Below are positions 8,446 through 15,892 of a stretch of DNA of 50,728 bases, one piece after another (positions within the stretch are counted from its first letter, which is position 1; each line of letters begins with the position of its first letter). The position numbers and the translations under genes are program-made. The stretch covers positions 1-50,728 of the forward strand of contig NZ_JAADZW010000025.1 of NCBI RefSeq assembly GCF_010645065.1, written 5' to 3'. The stretch comes from Flavobacterium fluviatile (GTDB lineage: Bacteria > Bacteroidota > Bacteroidia > Flavobacteriales > Flavobacteriaceae). The notes beneath the pieces are model-generated. The model did no database searches. It was given only the letters and a program-made list of their open reading frames with translations, and had not been told where the DNA came from.

Positions 8446-9480
8446 ATGAATAAAAAGCTGAGTAACATGATGGAAAACAAATGGTGGCAGGAAATTGCCG
8501 TCGTCCTTTTTTCATTCACGGTCTACACCCTTAAAAATGACTGGATGCTGTTTAGTTCTTTCATTTCGATTTTAATGGGGATTTTTTTCTACTGCATTTT
8601 GTACCTGCACGCCCAGTTCAACCGGTTTTTTATACTTCCCATTTTATTCAAAAACAAAAGACCGGTAACCTATGTTTTTTTAGCACTTTTAGGGGTTTTT
8701 CTTTTCTCAGTCGTTTTATATCAGATTACTTCTCTAAGCGTGTTTGCGAACTGTCGTTTGTATCAGAATTCACACCAGCGCAGTTATGTGTATCAGCTGG
8801 CCAGTGTATTGGGAACTTTAGTTTGTATTTTGAGTCCGATTATTGTTTTTAAGTTTTACAGAATCAATAAAAAACAGACAGACGAAACGCTTCTTTTCAA
8901 TCAAATGCAGCTGAATTCACTGAAAGGACAATTAAATCCTCATTTTTTATTCAACACCTTCAATACGCTTTACGGAATCAGTTTAGAATTCCCCGAAAGA
9001 ACGCCAGATCTGATTATGAAAGTGTCGCAACTGATGCGTTATCAGCTTGAAAGCAATAATAAACAGTGTGTCTCTCTTGAAGCGGAACTGGAGTTTATAA
9101 ACAGTTATATCCAACTCGAAAAGGAACGTGTAGGCTATCGCTGTGATATTACCTACGATTGTAAAATAGACAATGAAAATGCTTATAAAATCTCACCAAT
9201 GTTATTGATAGCTTTTATTGAAAATGCTTTCAAACACGGGACCTGCGCGATTGAAAAATGTTTCGTTCGTATTATAATTACAGTCGAAAGCGGATTGCTG
9301 CACCTGCATGTTGTCAATTCAATCCCGAAAAAAACGGATGTGGTTTCTACTAAAATTGGTTTAAAAAACACAATTGAAAGGCTGAACCTGATTTACGGTA
9401 AAGAATATAAATTAGATATTCAGGAGGATAAAAATACCTATATCGCAGATTTGAAAATACAACTTAAAAAGTTGGTATAA
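8446..9480 (+). CDS. LytS-type sensor histidine kinase (His_kinase family)
   Basis: This membrane sensor kinase has 344 residues from the ATG chosen here. An upstream TTG at 8413 is open in frame but is poorer. The N-terminal half has four hydrophobic membrane segments with short loops and no recognisable periplasmic sensor. The cytoplasmic half has the QLNPHFLFN motif with phospho-accepting H166, followed by a HATPase with IAFIENAFKHG as the N-box. Its stop overlaps the start of the LytTR regulator by one base (TAATG), so the two are translationally coupled. It lies divergent to the RND operon and is a candidate for controlling it. Confidence 0.92.
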   Translation: MNKKLSNMMENKWWQEIAVVLFSFTVYTLKNDWMLFSSFISILMGIFFYCILYLHAQFNRFFILPILFKNKRPVTYVFLALLGVFLFSVVLYQITSLSVFANCRLYQNSHQRSYVYQLASVLGTLVCILSPIIVFKFYRINKKQTDETLLFNQMQLNSLKGQLNPHFLFNTFNTLYGISLEFPERTPDLIMKVSQLMRYQLESNNKQCVSLEAELEFINSYIQLEKERVGYRCDITYDCKIDNENAYKISPMLLIAFIENAFKHGTCAIEKCFVRIIITVESGLLHLHVVNSIPKKTDVVSTKIGLKNTIERLNLIYGKEYKLDIQEDKNTYIADLKIQLKKLV

Positions 9481-10190
9481 TGAAGGAGACTAAAAAATGT
9501 ATTATCGTTGATGATGAGCCGGCAGCGCATTATGTTCTGGCCAATTACATCAAACAGAATTCGCAGCTGGAACTTGTTTTTCAGGGCTATAATGGCGTTG
9601 AAGCGATGGATTATCTGCGTGAAAACAAAGTCGATCTGATGTTTCTGGATATCAATATGCCGGAAATTTCAGGAATGGAACTGCTTAAGATTATTCCAAC
9701 ACATCCCAAAACGATTTTAACTACTGCTTATTCCGAATTCGCTTTGGAAAGTTATGACTACGGTGTGATTGATTATCTGCTCAAACCTATTTATTTTCCA
9801 AGGTTTTTAAAAGCGATTGACCGTTTTTTTGCTACAGAAAATGTAAAAATCAGGGAAGAGGAAGAGTTAGTCAATTCTGTTAGTGTAAAAGTGGATGGTT
9901 ATTTGATGGATATCGAATTAGACCAGCTGTTATTTGCGCAAAGTTTTGGTAATTATGTAAAAATCCATACAGTCAAAAGAACGTATCTGGCTTCTATTAC
10001 TACCACCGAACTGGAAAAATGCCTGCCCGAAAAAAACTTCATGCGTATTCATAAATCCTATATCGTGGCTTTGGATAAAATCGAAGAAAGCGAAAAAGAT
10101 TTTGTACTCATAAACAAAGAAAAACTGCCGGTTGGGATTACCTACAGAAGGGAATTAACAGACCGACTAAAGAATAAAGACCCTATATAA
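9480..10190 (+). CDS. LytTR family response regulator
   Basis: This 236-residue protein has an N-terminal receiver (residues 1-120) with acidic VDDE, phospho-acceptor D57 in FLDINMP, and the LKP lysine. The C-terminal LytTR DNA-binding domain (about 135-235) has the typical MRIHKSYIVAL strand-helix. It is the partner of the upstream kinase and very probably binds direct repeats in target promoters. The divergent efflux operon is the nearest candidate target, by position only. Confidence 0.93.
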   Translation: MKETKKCIIVDDEPAAHYVLANYIKQNSQLELVFQGYNGVEAMDYLRENKVDLMFLDINMPEISGMELLKIIPTHPKTILTTAYSEFALESYDYGVIDYLLKPIYFPRFLKAIDRFFATENVKIREEEELVNSVSVKVDGYLMDIELDQLLFAQSFGNYVKIHTVKRTYLASITTTELEKCLPEKNFMRIHKSYIVALDKIEESEKDFVLINKEKLPVGITYRRELTDRLKNKDPI

Positions 10191-10234
10191 GAGTTCAGAA
10201 ATAAGTGCTTACTAATTCAGTTATTTCAAAAAAG

Positions 10235-10268
10235 AAGCCTGTCAGGATTTATTTCTGCAGGCTTTTTT
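10235..10268 (+). terminator. Terminator after the LytTR regulator
   Basis: A 7-bp stem, aagcctg (10235-10241) with caggctt (10258-10264), is followed by four further Ts. Confidence 0.7.
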
Positions 10269-10408
10269 GATTTGTTAATCTAGAATCTGAACCTTCTTTT
10301 ATTTTCCTTAAGACTATATTTTTTTAAAAATTTCATTTTTTAATTCATTTATAAGTAGTAAATTTATTACTGTTTTTTGGTGATTATTAATTCTTTAATG
10401 ACAGAAAA

Positions 10409-10882
10409 ATGAGAACAGTATCTTCAATTTTCGCCATGTTCAGTTTCAGTCTTTTAATAGCACAGAATGGAACGATCATGAAAAAAACAGTGATTCCTCC
10501 GGAAATTGTAAGAGTTGCTTTTGAAAAAGAAAATCCTGGAAAAACAGCTGTATGGTATGAGGAATATGTGGGTGATGATAATGATGAAATTCGTTATGAA
10601 GCCAAATATAATGTAAACAATACAACTAAAGCACTGGCAATTTATGACAATTTAGGAAATATGAAAGCCTATGAACTGCAGATTCCTTTGAGCAAACTTC
10701 CGCCAAAAGCGCAAACCTATCTCAAAAAAAACTATCCGGCAAAAGCAATAAAAGAGATCACAGTAATGGTTGACAATAAAAACAAAACCACGTATGAAGT
10801 TGGAGTAGAAAAAGATTCAAAGTTTTATGATGTTGTTTTTGACAAGAACGGAAAATTCGATGTCAGTATCGAAAAAAATTGA
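10409..10882 (+). CDS. Secreted PepSY-like protein
   Basis: This 157-residue protein starts with a signal peptide (about residues 1-18, ending LLIAQ). The remainder has two similar units, each containing a short strand, an alanine-rich helix with P-x-x-A/V and an EV/YEV strand. Examples are IPPEIVRVAFEKENPG and LPPKAQTYLKKNYPAK, the latter followed by KTTYEVGV. This is the pattern of the BLIP-like PepSY-like family common in Bacteroidota. The role is unknown, with a periplasmic binding or inhibitory function proposed for relatives. It is a single gene between two terminators. Confidence 0.7.
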   Translation: MRTVSSIFAMFSFSLLIAQNGTIMKKTVIPPEIVRVAFEKENPGKTAVWYEEYVGDDNDEIRYEAKYNVNNTTKALAIYDNLGNMKAYELQIPLSKLPPKAQTYLKKNYPAKAIKEITVMVDNKNKTTYEVGVEKDSKFYDVVFDKNGKFDVSIEKN

Positions 10883-10920
10883 AATTGGCTTACTTACTAA
10901 TTCAGATATTTAAACGACAA

Positions 10921-10955
10921 ACCCGATAAGTTTTTTTCTTATCGGGTTTTGTTTT
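10921..10955 (+). terminator. Terminator after the PepSY-like gene
   Basis: A perfect 10-bp stem, acccgataag (10921-10930) with cttatcgggt (10938-10947), is followed by a T-rich tail. Confidence 0.85.
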
Positions 10956-11063
10956 AAAGAAGTTTAGTGCTGATTTAAACACACTTCTACTCCGCTCAGT
11001 GCAGGCTGTAAACATAGCCTTTTGTAACTGTAAAGGCGTTTCACTTGTTTAAAAAACGCGTAG

Positions 11064-11140
11064 CTATGTGTTGAGAAATGAGTTTCTCTTTTTAACCTTT
11101 TCAAAAAAAGAAAAACCGATGTTTCTATGTGTTGAAAAAT
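11064..11140. repeat. Short degenerate direct repeat
   Basis: ctatgtgttgagaaat (11064-11079) recurs as ctatgtgttgaaaaat (11125-11140) in the spacer downstream of the SDR gene. It looks like the remains of a dispersed intergenic repeat. Confidence 0.5.
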
Positions 11141-11159
11141 AGGTTAAATTTCTAAAATG

Positions 11160-11924
11160 TTATAAAAATATTCCTCCCGCGACCTCAATACGCTGTCCGT
11201 TGACCCAACGCGATTCTTCAGAACATAAAAAGGCAACAACTCCGCCAATATCATCAGGAAGACCAACTCTTCCTAAAGCGGTTAAGCCGGCAATCATTTG
11301 GTTTAGTTCATTATTATCACGAACAGCCCCGCCTCCAAAATCGGTTTCAATTGCACCGGGAGCGACGATGTTGACTCTGATTTTTCTTTCGCCCAGTTCT
11401 TTTGCCTGATATTGTGTCAAAGTTTCAATAGCGCCTTTCATCGAAGCGTAGGCAGCATAACCCGGGAATGAAAATCTTGTAAGACCGCTTGAGATATTTA
11501 CGATTCCGCCGCCATCGTTTAGTATTGGCAATGCTTTCTGAGTTAAAAAGAAAGGTCCTTTAAAATGAATATTCGTCAACAGATCAAATTCGGCCTCTGT
11601 AGTTTCTGCGAAAGAATTATGAACTCCGATTCCGGCATTGTTTATCAAAAAGTCGAATTTATCTGTTTTAAAAATATTTTTTAATGAAGAAGAAACCTGT
11701 TCTAAAAAGGAATCAAAAGTACCTGATTCCGCAACGTTTAACTGAATTGCAGCAGCTCTCTGGCCTAAATTCTCAATTTCTTTTACGACCTCTTCAGCTT
11801 CATCCTGTTTGCTGTTGTAGGTGATGATAACATCGATTCCTTTTTTAGCAATTGCGACTGCCATATTTTTTCCTAAGCCTCTGCTTCCGCCTGTAACTAA
11901 GGCGATTTTTGTATTTACTGCCAT
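11160..11924 (-). CDS. SDR family NAD(P)-dependent oxidoreductase
   Basis: This 254-residue classical short-chain dehydrogenase has the cofactor motif TGGSRGLG near residue 11, a structural NNAG, the catalytic serine in NISSG and the YASMK (YxxxK) active site, and it ends with VAGGIFL. The substrate cannot be predicted. An AraC regulator on the same strand lies immediately upstream and is a candidate controller. The spacer between them holds a hexanucleotide tandem repeat, and a TACCTTTG -7 element precedes the gene. Confidence 0.9.
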   Translation of the reverse strand: MAVNTKIALVTGGSRGLGKNMAVAIAKKGIDVIITYNSKQDEAEEVVKEIENLGQRAAAIQLNVAESGTFDSFLEQVSSSLKNIFKTDKFDFLINNAGIGVHNSFAETTEAEFDLLTNIHFKGPFFLTQKALPILNDGGGIVNISSGLTRFSFPGYAAYASMKGAIETLTQYQAKELGERKIRVNIVAPGAIETDFGGGAVRDNNELNQMIAGLTALGRVGLPDDIGGVVAFLCSEESRWVNGQRIEVAGGIFL

Positions 11925-11950
11925 TTGATTTATGTTTTGAATTGATAAGT

Positions 11951-11958
11951 CAAAGGTA
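11951..11958 (-). promoter_or_regulatory. -7 promoter element of the SDR gene
   Basis: The minus strand reads TACCTTTG, matching TAnnTTTG, 27 bases before the SDR start codon. Confidence 0.5.
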
Positions 11959-12018
11959 GGAGTGAAGCATTAACCTAAAATTGTAAATATCAAACCTATG
12001 TTTGCGAAATTCAAATAA

Positions 12019-12093
12019 CAATAACAATAACAATGACAATAACAATGACAATAGCAATGACAATAGCAATTTCAAAATTGAATTTCAAAATTG
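12019..12093. repeat. CAATRR hexanucleotide tandem repeat plus ttcaaaattgaa units
   Basis: Eight consecutive 6-base units of the form CAATAA, CAATGA or CAATAG run from 12019 to 12066. They continue into two near-palindromic ttcaaaattgaa units. The array lies outside any gene, 60-110 bases upstream of the -7 element of the SDR gene. Confidence 0.85.
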
Positions 12094-12136
12094 AATTTCA
12101 ATTTCAAACTTTAAACTTTAAACTTGAAACTTTAAA

Positions 12137-13042
12137 TTAACCTCTAAAAGCCAAAGGGGTCAATGACGTTTGTTTTTTAAAGAAATTCGAGAAATGTGCC
12201 AATTCTTCAAAACCAAGCGAATAGGCAATTTCAGAGATATTCCAGTTGGTTTGTCTTAAAAGAATTTTGGCTTCGCTGGTTAATCTGCTGCTGATTAACT
12301 CGGTTGTGGTTTTTCCGCTGTTTTCTTTTAAAACCTTGTTTAAATGATTCACGTGGACTGATAATCTTTCGGCAAAATCTTTGGCAGTCCTTAATTCTAA
12401 ACGCTGATGTGGTGACTCTATTGGAAACTGTCTTTCTAATAATTCAGCAAATAAAGACGAAACCCTGGCTGCCGAATTGTGTTTGTAGTATAAGGCTGTA
12501 ACTGGCTGTAGTTTTTGTCCAAAGTGAATTAACTCAGCCACATAGTTTCGGATTAAATCGTATTTGTAAGCATAATCAGAATTGATTTCGTTCTGTATCT
12601 TGCTGAAAATGAATTCAACTTCTGTAATTTGTTCGTCTGAAAGCTGAAAAACAGGAAAACCGTCCGGAGCAAAAATTGGAAGTTCGTTTAACACAATTCC
12701 GCTCTTATTTAGAAACTGATCTGTAAAAACGCAGAATTGCCCTGTCTGGTTGCCGTCCTGCGGAATGTAATTATAAGGGATTTTGGGTGTAGCAAATAAA
12801 AGTGCCTGTTTATCGATTTCAATTATTTTATCCGCATATTCTGCTCTGTTTCTGCCTTTTATGAGGCTTATTTTGTAATACGCTCTTCGATTGTAAGGCA
12901 TGGTGCATTTTCCCAAAAGCTCTTTAATATTAAAAACATTAAACTGGCAGATCTCTTTTTGGATACAGTTATCTAACAATGAATTGGATTCGGTATGGGT
13001 TAATTCTGCAATTTCTTTATAAAATGTCTTTATAGAATTCAT
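12137..13042 (-). CDS. AraC family transcriptional regulator
   Basis: This protein has 301 residues from the ATG at 13040-13042. The frame can be extended to a TTG at 13066, but that codon overlaps a TATATTTG -7 element and so cannot be translated from this promoter. The N-terminal half is a cupin-like ligand domain. The C-terminal 100 residues form the double helix-turn-helix, with HVNHLNKVLKENSGKT as the first unit and EIAYSLGFEELAHFSNFFKK as the second. It lies directly upstream of the SDR gene on the same strand, and such pairs are often regulator and target. The four 10-bp direct repeats upstream could be relevant to its control. Confidence 0.9.
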   Translation of the reverse strand: MNSIKTFYKEIAELTHTESNSLLDNCIQKEICQFNVFNIKELLGKCTMPYNRRAYYKISLIKGRNRAEYADKIIEIDKQALLFATPKIPYNYIPQDGNQTGQFCVFTDQFLNKSGIVLNELPIFAPDGFPVFQLSDEQITEVEFIFSKIQNEINSDYAYKYDLIRNYVAELIHFGQKLQPVTALYYKHNSAARVSSLFAELLERQFPIESPHQRLELRTAKDFAERLSVHVNHLNKVLKENSGKTTTELISSRLTSEAKILLRQTNWNISEIAYSLGFEELAHFSNFFKKQTSLTPLAFRG

Positions 13043-13063
13043 TAGGTTTTGATTTGTAAAATT

Positions 13064-13071
13064 CAAATATA
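13064..13071 (-). promoter_or_regulatory. -7 promoter element of the AraC gene
   Basis: The minus strand reads TATATTTG. It lies 21 bases before the ATG at 13042 and overlaps the alternative TTG start, so it decides the start choice. Confidence 0.55.
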
Positions 13072-13088
13072 TGAAATTTTGTGGTACG

Positions 13089-13128
13089 CAGATTCAAACA
13101 GATTCAAGCAGATCTGTGCAGATTTTTT
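13089..13128. repeat. Four direct repeats with exact 10-bp period
   Basis: Units cagattcaaa, cagattcaag, cagatctgtg and cagatttttt follow each other with no gap. They lie 18-57 bases upstream of the AraC -7 element. Similar cagatt arrays occur as dispersed intergenic repeats in flavobacteria, so a regulatory role is only possible. Confidence 0.65.
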
Positions 13129-13140
13129 ATTCGTTTTTTT

Positions 13141-13262
13141 TGTCATTTCGCCGAAGGGAGACTCGAGCGATAGCGAATAGGCGAAGCAAATCACACTAAA
13201 AACTCGATAAAGATTGGATTACCATTGCGGAGTTACTTGTGGAGATTCCTCGTTCCTCGTAT
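13141..13262. repeat. Dispersed intergenic repeat (tgtcatttcg family), copy 1
   Basis: It begins tgtcatttcg, contains aaatcacactaaaaactcg followed by aaagattgg, and ends gagattcctcgttcctcg. The middle block matches a second copy at 43759-43832. The end block resembles the inverted arm of the gcgaggaacgaag repeats at 44.3-44.8 kb, so these families are probably related. Confidence 0.7.
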
Positions 13263-13279
13263 TGTGGTTTACCTTTCAA

Positions 13280-13843
13280 TTAAAACAAACTTCCCTGAAC
13301 AAACTCAGGCTGTGAATTCCCATTAAAAAGAAAAGTATCAATAACAAAAAACTGTATTTTGACAGGGTCGAGTTCCCGCAAAACAATTTCTTTACACAAA
13401 AAATCAATTTCAATGGATGTAAAAAGCTGTGATGCTATTTTGAGCTTTTCAGGAGTAAGTTTTCTGCCAATGGACAGATGAGGGTCGTCACTTTTTTTAA
13501 GTTTTAAAGATTTGAGGGTTTCCTGAATCATTTTCATGACTGGTTTTAGTTTATTTTTCGAAACTTCATTCGGAGCAATAAAAAAAGCACCGCTGTTTTC
13601 ATAAGAAGAAAAATGATCTAAATAAACGGGAAAAGGAGTTATAGCATCACATTTTCTAAAAAGCTTTTGCTTCAAAATATCGATTTGAGAATCGTCAATC
13701 GTGAATTCGCAGATCGTAATATGTGCGGTAGAGTTGCAACTGTTGTACCATTTGATTTTGCCTTTCAGATACTCCTTCATTGTTTTTACTGAAGCAATAA
13801 CATCCTGCGAAGGATAAATAGCAACCGAATATTTCTTATCCAT
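13280..13843 (-). CDS. 2H phosphoesterase / 2'-5' RNA ligase-like protein
   Basis: This 187-residue protein has the two HxT/HxS motifs that define the 2H superfamily: H41-I-T in TAHITICEF and H122-L-S in DPHLSIGR. Members hydrolyse or form 2'-5' or cyclic phosphodiester bonds in RNA or nucleotides. The bacterial substrate is usually unknown. The gene starts two bases after the stop of the small receiver-like gene, so the two form an operon. Confidence 0.85.
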   Translation of the reverse strand: MDKKYSVAIYPSQDVIASVKTMKEYLKGKIKWYNSCNSTAHITICEFTIDDSQIDILKQKLFRKCDAITPFPVYLDHFSSYENSGAFFIAPNEVSKNKLKPVMKMIQETLKSLKLKKSDDPHLSIGRKLTPEKLKIASQLFTSIEIDFLCKEIVLRELDPVKIQFFVIDTFLFNGNSQPEFVQGSLF

Positions 13844-13845
13844 TC

Positions 13846-14160
13846 TTAAAGCTCTCCTTTCCTAAACAACCGGTCATAAATCTCAGACTGCAGCAATCCG
13901 CTGCCACCGCCAAAATGTTCAATGATTTCAACTCCGGGACGGGCATTTAAGCAAAATGCAGAGAATTCTTTTTCAACATGGTCTTCAATTGCAGAGCTTA
14001 GCAAAACAAAGTCAACATTGTGCTGTAAAAAGTAATCCTCAGCCAATTTTTCATCATTAAACCCAACGGCATTCCAATTTTCATTAGCATTTACCAGCCG
14101 TAGCAAAATTTCAAGTATTGGCTGATTTTTACCCAGTATTAAAAAGTCGTATTTTTTCAT
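13846..14160 (-). CDS. Small receiver-like protein without a phospho-acceptor
   Basis: This 104-residue protein of unknown function opens with KYDFLILGKNQP, a beta strand and helix like those of response-regulator receivers. VDFVLLSSAIED then stands where the phosphorylated aspartate strand is expected, with serines in place of aspartate. It ends with an unusual glycine-rich IIEHFGGGSGLL segment. It would be a pseudo-receiver if this reading is right. It is coupled to the 2H phosphoesterase gene by a two-base gap, suggesting a joint function. Confidence 0.6.
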   Translation of the reverse strand: MKKYDFLILGKNQPILEILLRLVNANENWNAVGFNDEKLAEDYFLQHNVDFVLLSSAIEDHVEKEFSAFCLNARPGVEIIEHFGGGSGLLQSEIYDRLFRKGEL

Positions 14161-14337
14161 GATGCCATTTTTACATTACAAAAATAGTTCATATATGTCA
14201 AAAACCAACTTAATACAGATTAAGAACCGCTATTCGATTGAGACAATAAAATAATGTTTTGAGTTAATCGAATTCCTGTTAAAATTCGAAATTTGAGTAA
14301 CAAACAAATTCAGTATTAACTTAAAAAAATCAATATT

Positions 14338-14499
14338 ATGTTACGTTGGACAGTCATATTTATTATTCTCGCTATAGTAGCAGGAATATTTGGTTTTGGT
14401 GGTATTGCTGCCGGAGCTGCGGGTATCGCAAAAGTGTTATTTTTTATATTTATTGTATTGTTTCTGATATCATTAATCAGTGGCAGAAGAAATGTCTAA
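14338..14499 (+). CDS. DUF1328 (YtjA-type) small membrane protein
   Basis: This 53-residue protein consists of two hydrophobic helices joined by a glycine/alanine turn (FGFGGIAAGAAGIAK) and a short SGRRNV tail. It starts MLRWTVIFIILAIVAGIFGF. This matches DUF1328, which in enterobacteria is a stress-inducible inner-membrane peptide. It is followed 21 bases later by a strong terminator. It opens a run of stress-type genes. An overlapping frame at 14346-14540 is not coding. Confidence 0.85.
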   Translation: MLRWTVIFIILAIVAGIFGFGGIAAGAAGIAKVLFFIFIVLFLISLISGRRNV

Positions 14500-14520
14500 A
14501 TAAAACTTCAAAAAAAGTAA

Positions 14521-14555
14521 AAAACGACACATTTATTTAGTAAATGTGTCGTTTT
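14521..14555 (+). terminator. Strong terminator after the DUF1328 gene
   Basis: A perfect 15-bp stem, aaaacgacacattta (14521-14535) with its complement (14541-14555), has a 5-base loop and ends in gtttt. Confidence 0.85.
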
Positions 14556-14587
14556 GTAATTTTAAGTAAGCTCATGGCAAAAAATCG

Positions 14588-14701
14588 ATGCTTATTGCCC
14601 TGGAAGAAATTGGGATTAAAAGAAGCTCTGCTAAAATGGATATAGCTGAAAAGAGAGTGATTCATTTTTACAGGAGCCTTTTTTCAAATATAATGGTATA
14701 A
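14588..14701 (+). pseudogene. Possible gene remnant of 37 codons
   Basis: The frame beginning MLIALEEIGIKRSSAKMDIA has a composition that looks like real protein. It has no upstream continuation in frame, although an ATG at 14573 opens an overlapping frame. I recognise no family. It may be the tail of a decayed gene with a frameshift. Confidence 0.25.
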
Positions 14702-14815
14702 TGTTGGTTTAAAATAATTCTCCGGTTTTGAATAGTATGAATATTTCTTTGGCTGCTTCAGCCTGAAGGCTAAAGTACTGATTTCAAGATTTAAAAAAGA
14801 TTTTCTGTACAAGAT

Positions 14816-14853
14816 AAAAACCGTTAGAGAAATAAATCCTAACGGTTTTTTTG
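14816..14853 (-). terminator. Bidirectional terminator after the acidic-protein operon
   Basis: A 7-bp core stem, ccgttag (14821-14827) with ctaacgg (14839-14845), is extended by A and T runs on both sides. It follows the stop of the minus-strand gene at 14876. Confidence 0.7.
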
Positions 14854-14875
14854 GTGGTATTAATTGATGTACTGC

Positions 14876-15346
14876 TTAAAATTTTCTGGGATCATTTTCA
14901 GGATAATCTTCTTCAGTTTCTTCTTCCTGAATATCATCTTCTTCGTATTCGTAATCATCCTCTTCTTCTATTTCTTCATCATCCTCATCAAGATCTTCTA
15001 AATCATCTTCAGTTTCATTGAAAGTATTTTCAAAAGAATCAGAAGGATTATCAAACTCGTCATTAACGATTCTTTCGTCTCCGTCAAGGTCTATTTCTTC
15101 GCCAATGTCGTCGCCTTCCAGATCTCTGTCAGTATGAAAATCATCATTTAAATCGTCCAGATCGTCTTCGTCATTTGTGATTGGTTCATCCGGATTTGGT
15201 TTGTTCGGGTCATGACCATTTCGAACAGTAAATCCTTGCTCGGCGATTTCTCTGTTGGTCTGTTTCTGTTCATTGCTATTGTACAGTTCCTCATTCATAA
15301 GGAAATTTTTATCCGTAGTATTTTGATCTATAGTACTCATAATCAT
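14876..15346 (-). CDS. Extremely acidic low-complexity protein
   Basis: This 156-residue protein has a polar N-terminus (about 45 residues) followed by some 100 residues made mostly of aspartate and glutamate, with runs such as EDDLDDLNDD and EEIEEEDDYEYEEDD. There is no signal peptide, membrane segment or cysteine. It is predicted to be disordered and strongly negative. Function unknown. Such proteins could sequester cations or mimic nucleic acids, but nothing here decides this. Translation may start two codons later at a second ATG (MSTIDQ). It forms an operon with the gene 33 bases upstream. Confidence 0.65.
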   Translation of the reverse strand: MIMSTIDQNTTDKNFLMNEELYNSNEQKQTNREIAEQGFTVRNGHDPNKPNPDEPITNDEDDLDDLNDDFHTDRDLEGDDIGEEIDLDGDERIVNDEFDNPSDSFENTFNETEDDLEDLDEDDEEIEEEDDYEYEEDDIQEEETEEDYPENDPRKF

Positions 15347-15379
15347 AGTTTTTAATGTTATTAATTATAACCTTATGGA

Positions 15380-15706
15380 TTATTCATTTCGCTGTTCTAA
15401 TTGGTCATAATCCAGGTTCTCATCATTTTGTATCCCTTCTTCTTCCTGTTCTGTTTTTTCAGGTTTGTAATAGTTATCATCTTCCTGATGTTTTCTCACA
15501 TATTCTTCTTCGCTGATGCTTCCGTCGTTAGGAATATTTTCATTTCGAAAGATGTTGTCTTTTTTTAAAAGTTTATCAATTGCGTTTTCGATTAAAACGG
15601 CAGCATCAGGATCTAAAAAACCTCCCTGAAATTTTTGTTCAAAGTATAGCTGTGCGTTTTCGTAATCGTTGTATTTATTGGTATGATATATAATGTGCGT
15701 TTTCAT
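15380..15706 (-). CDS. Hypothetical protein with acidic tail
   Basis: This 108-residue protein has an ordered-looking N-terminal half (NAQLYFEQKFQGGFLDPDAA followed by an amphipathic helix, IENAIDKLLKK). The C-terminal half is rich in E, D, N and Q (for example YYKPEKTEQEEEG). I do not recognise the family. It is the first gene of a two-gene operon with the very acidic protein and is preceded by a TAGCTTTG promoter element, divergent from the DUF892 gene. Confidence 0.65.
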   Translation of the reverse strand: MKTHIIYHTNKYNDYENAQLYFEQKFQGGFLDPDAAVLIENAIDKLLKKDNIFRNENIPNDGSISEEEYVRKHQEDDNYYKPEKTEQEEEGIQNDENLDYDQLEQRNE

Positions 15707-15733
15707 GGTATTTATTTTAATAATTTGATATTA

Positions 15734-15741
15734 CAAAGCTA
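15734..15741 (-). promoter_or_regulatory. -7 promoter element of the acidic-protein operon
   Basis: The minus strand reads TAGCTTTG, matching TAnnTTTG, 27 bases before the start codon at 15706. Confidence 0.5.
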
Positions 15742-15856
15742 TCCATCATATAAAGGAATCATCTTACAGGATTTACGAAACTCCTTTCATAATATACAGG
15801 TGTTCATCTTGAAACTTTGAATTTAAATGATATAAGCAAACGGTTTATTAACAGCC

Positions 15857-15864
15857 TAATTTTG
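15857..15864 (+). promoter_or_regulatory. -7 promoter element of the DUF892 gene
   Basis: TAATTTTG matches TAnnTTTG and lies 28 bases before the ATG at 15893. Together with the element at 15734-15741 it makes the spacer a divergent promoter region. Confidence 0.5.
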
Positions 15865-15892
15865 AAAACATTAATAAATAAAAATTATAATT

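Larger units (their letters stand above)
14500..14875. other. Spacer with two terminators and a possible gene remnant
   Basis: This 376-base stretch holds the terminator of the DUF1328 gene (14521-14555), a 37-codon remnant (14588-14701), an imperfect hairpin around cttcagcctgaag (about 14749-14777) and a terminator facing the acidic-protein gene (14816-14853). Confidence 0.7.

Noticed and set aside
12019..12093. CRISPR array
   Set aside because: The units are only six bases, contiguous and without spacers, and no cas gene is present.
14346..14540. 64-codon ORF overlapping the DUF1328 gene
   Set aside because: It is the out-of-frame shadow of the 53-residue DUF1328 protein and runs into that gene's terminator stem.
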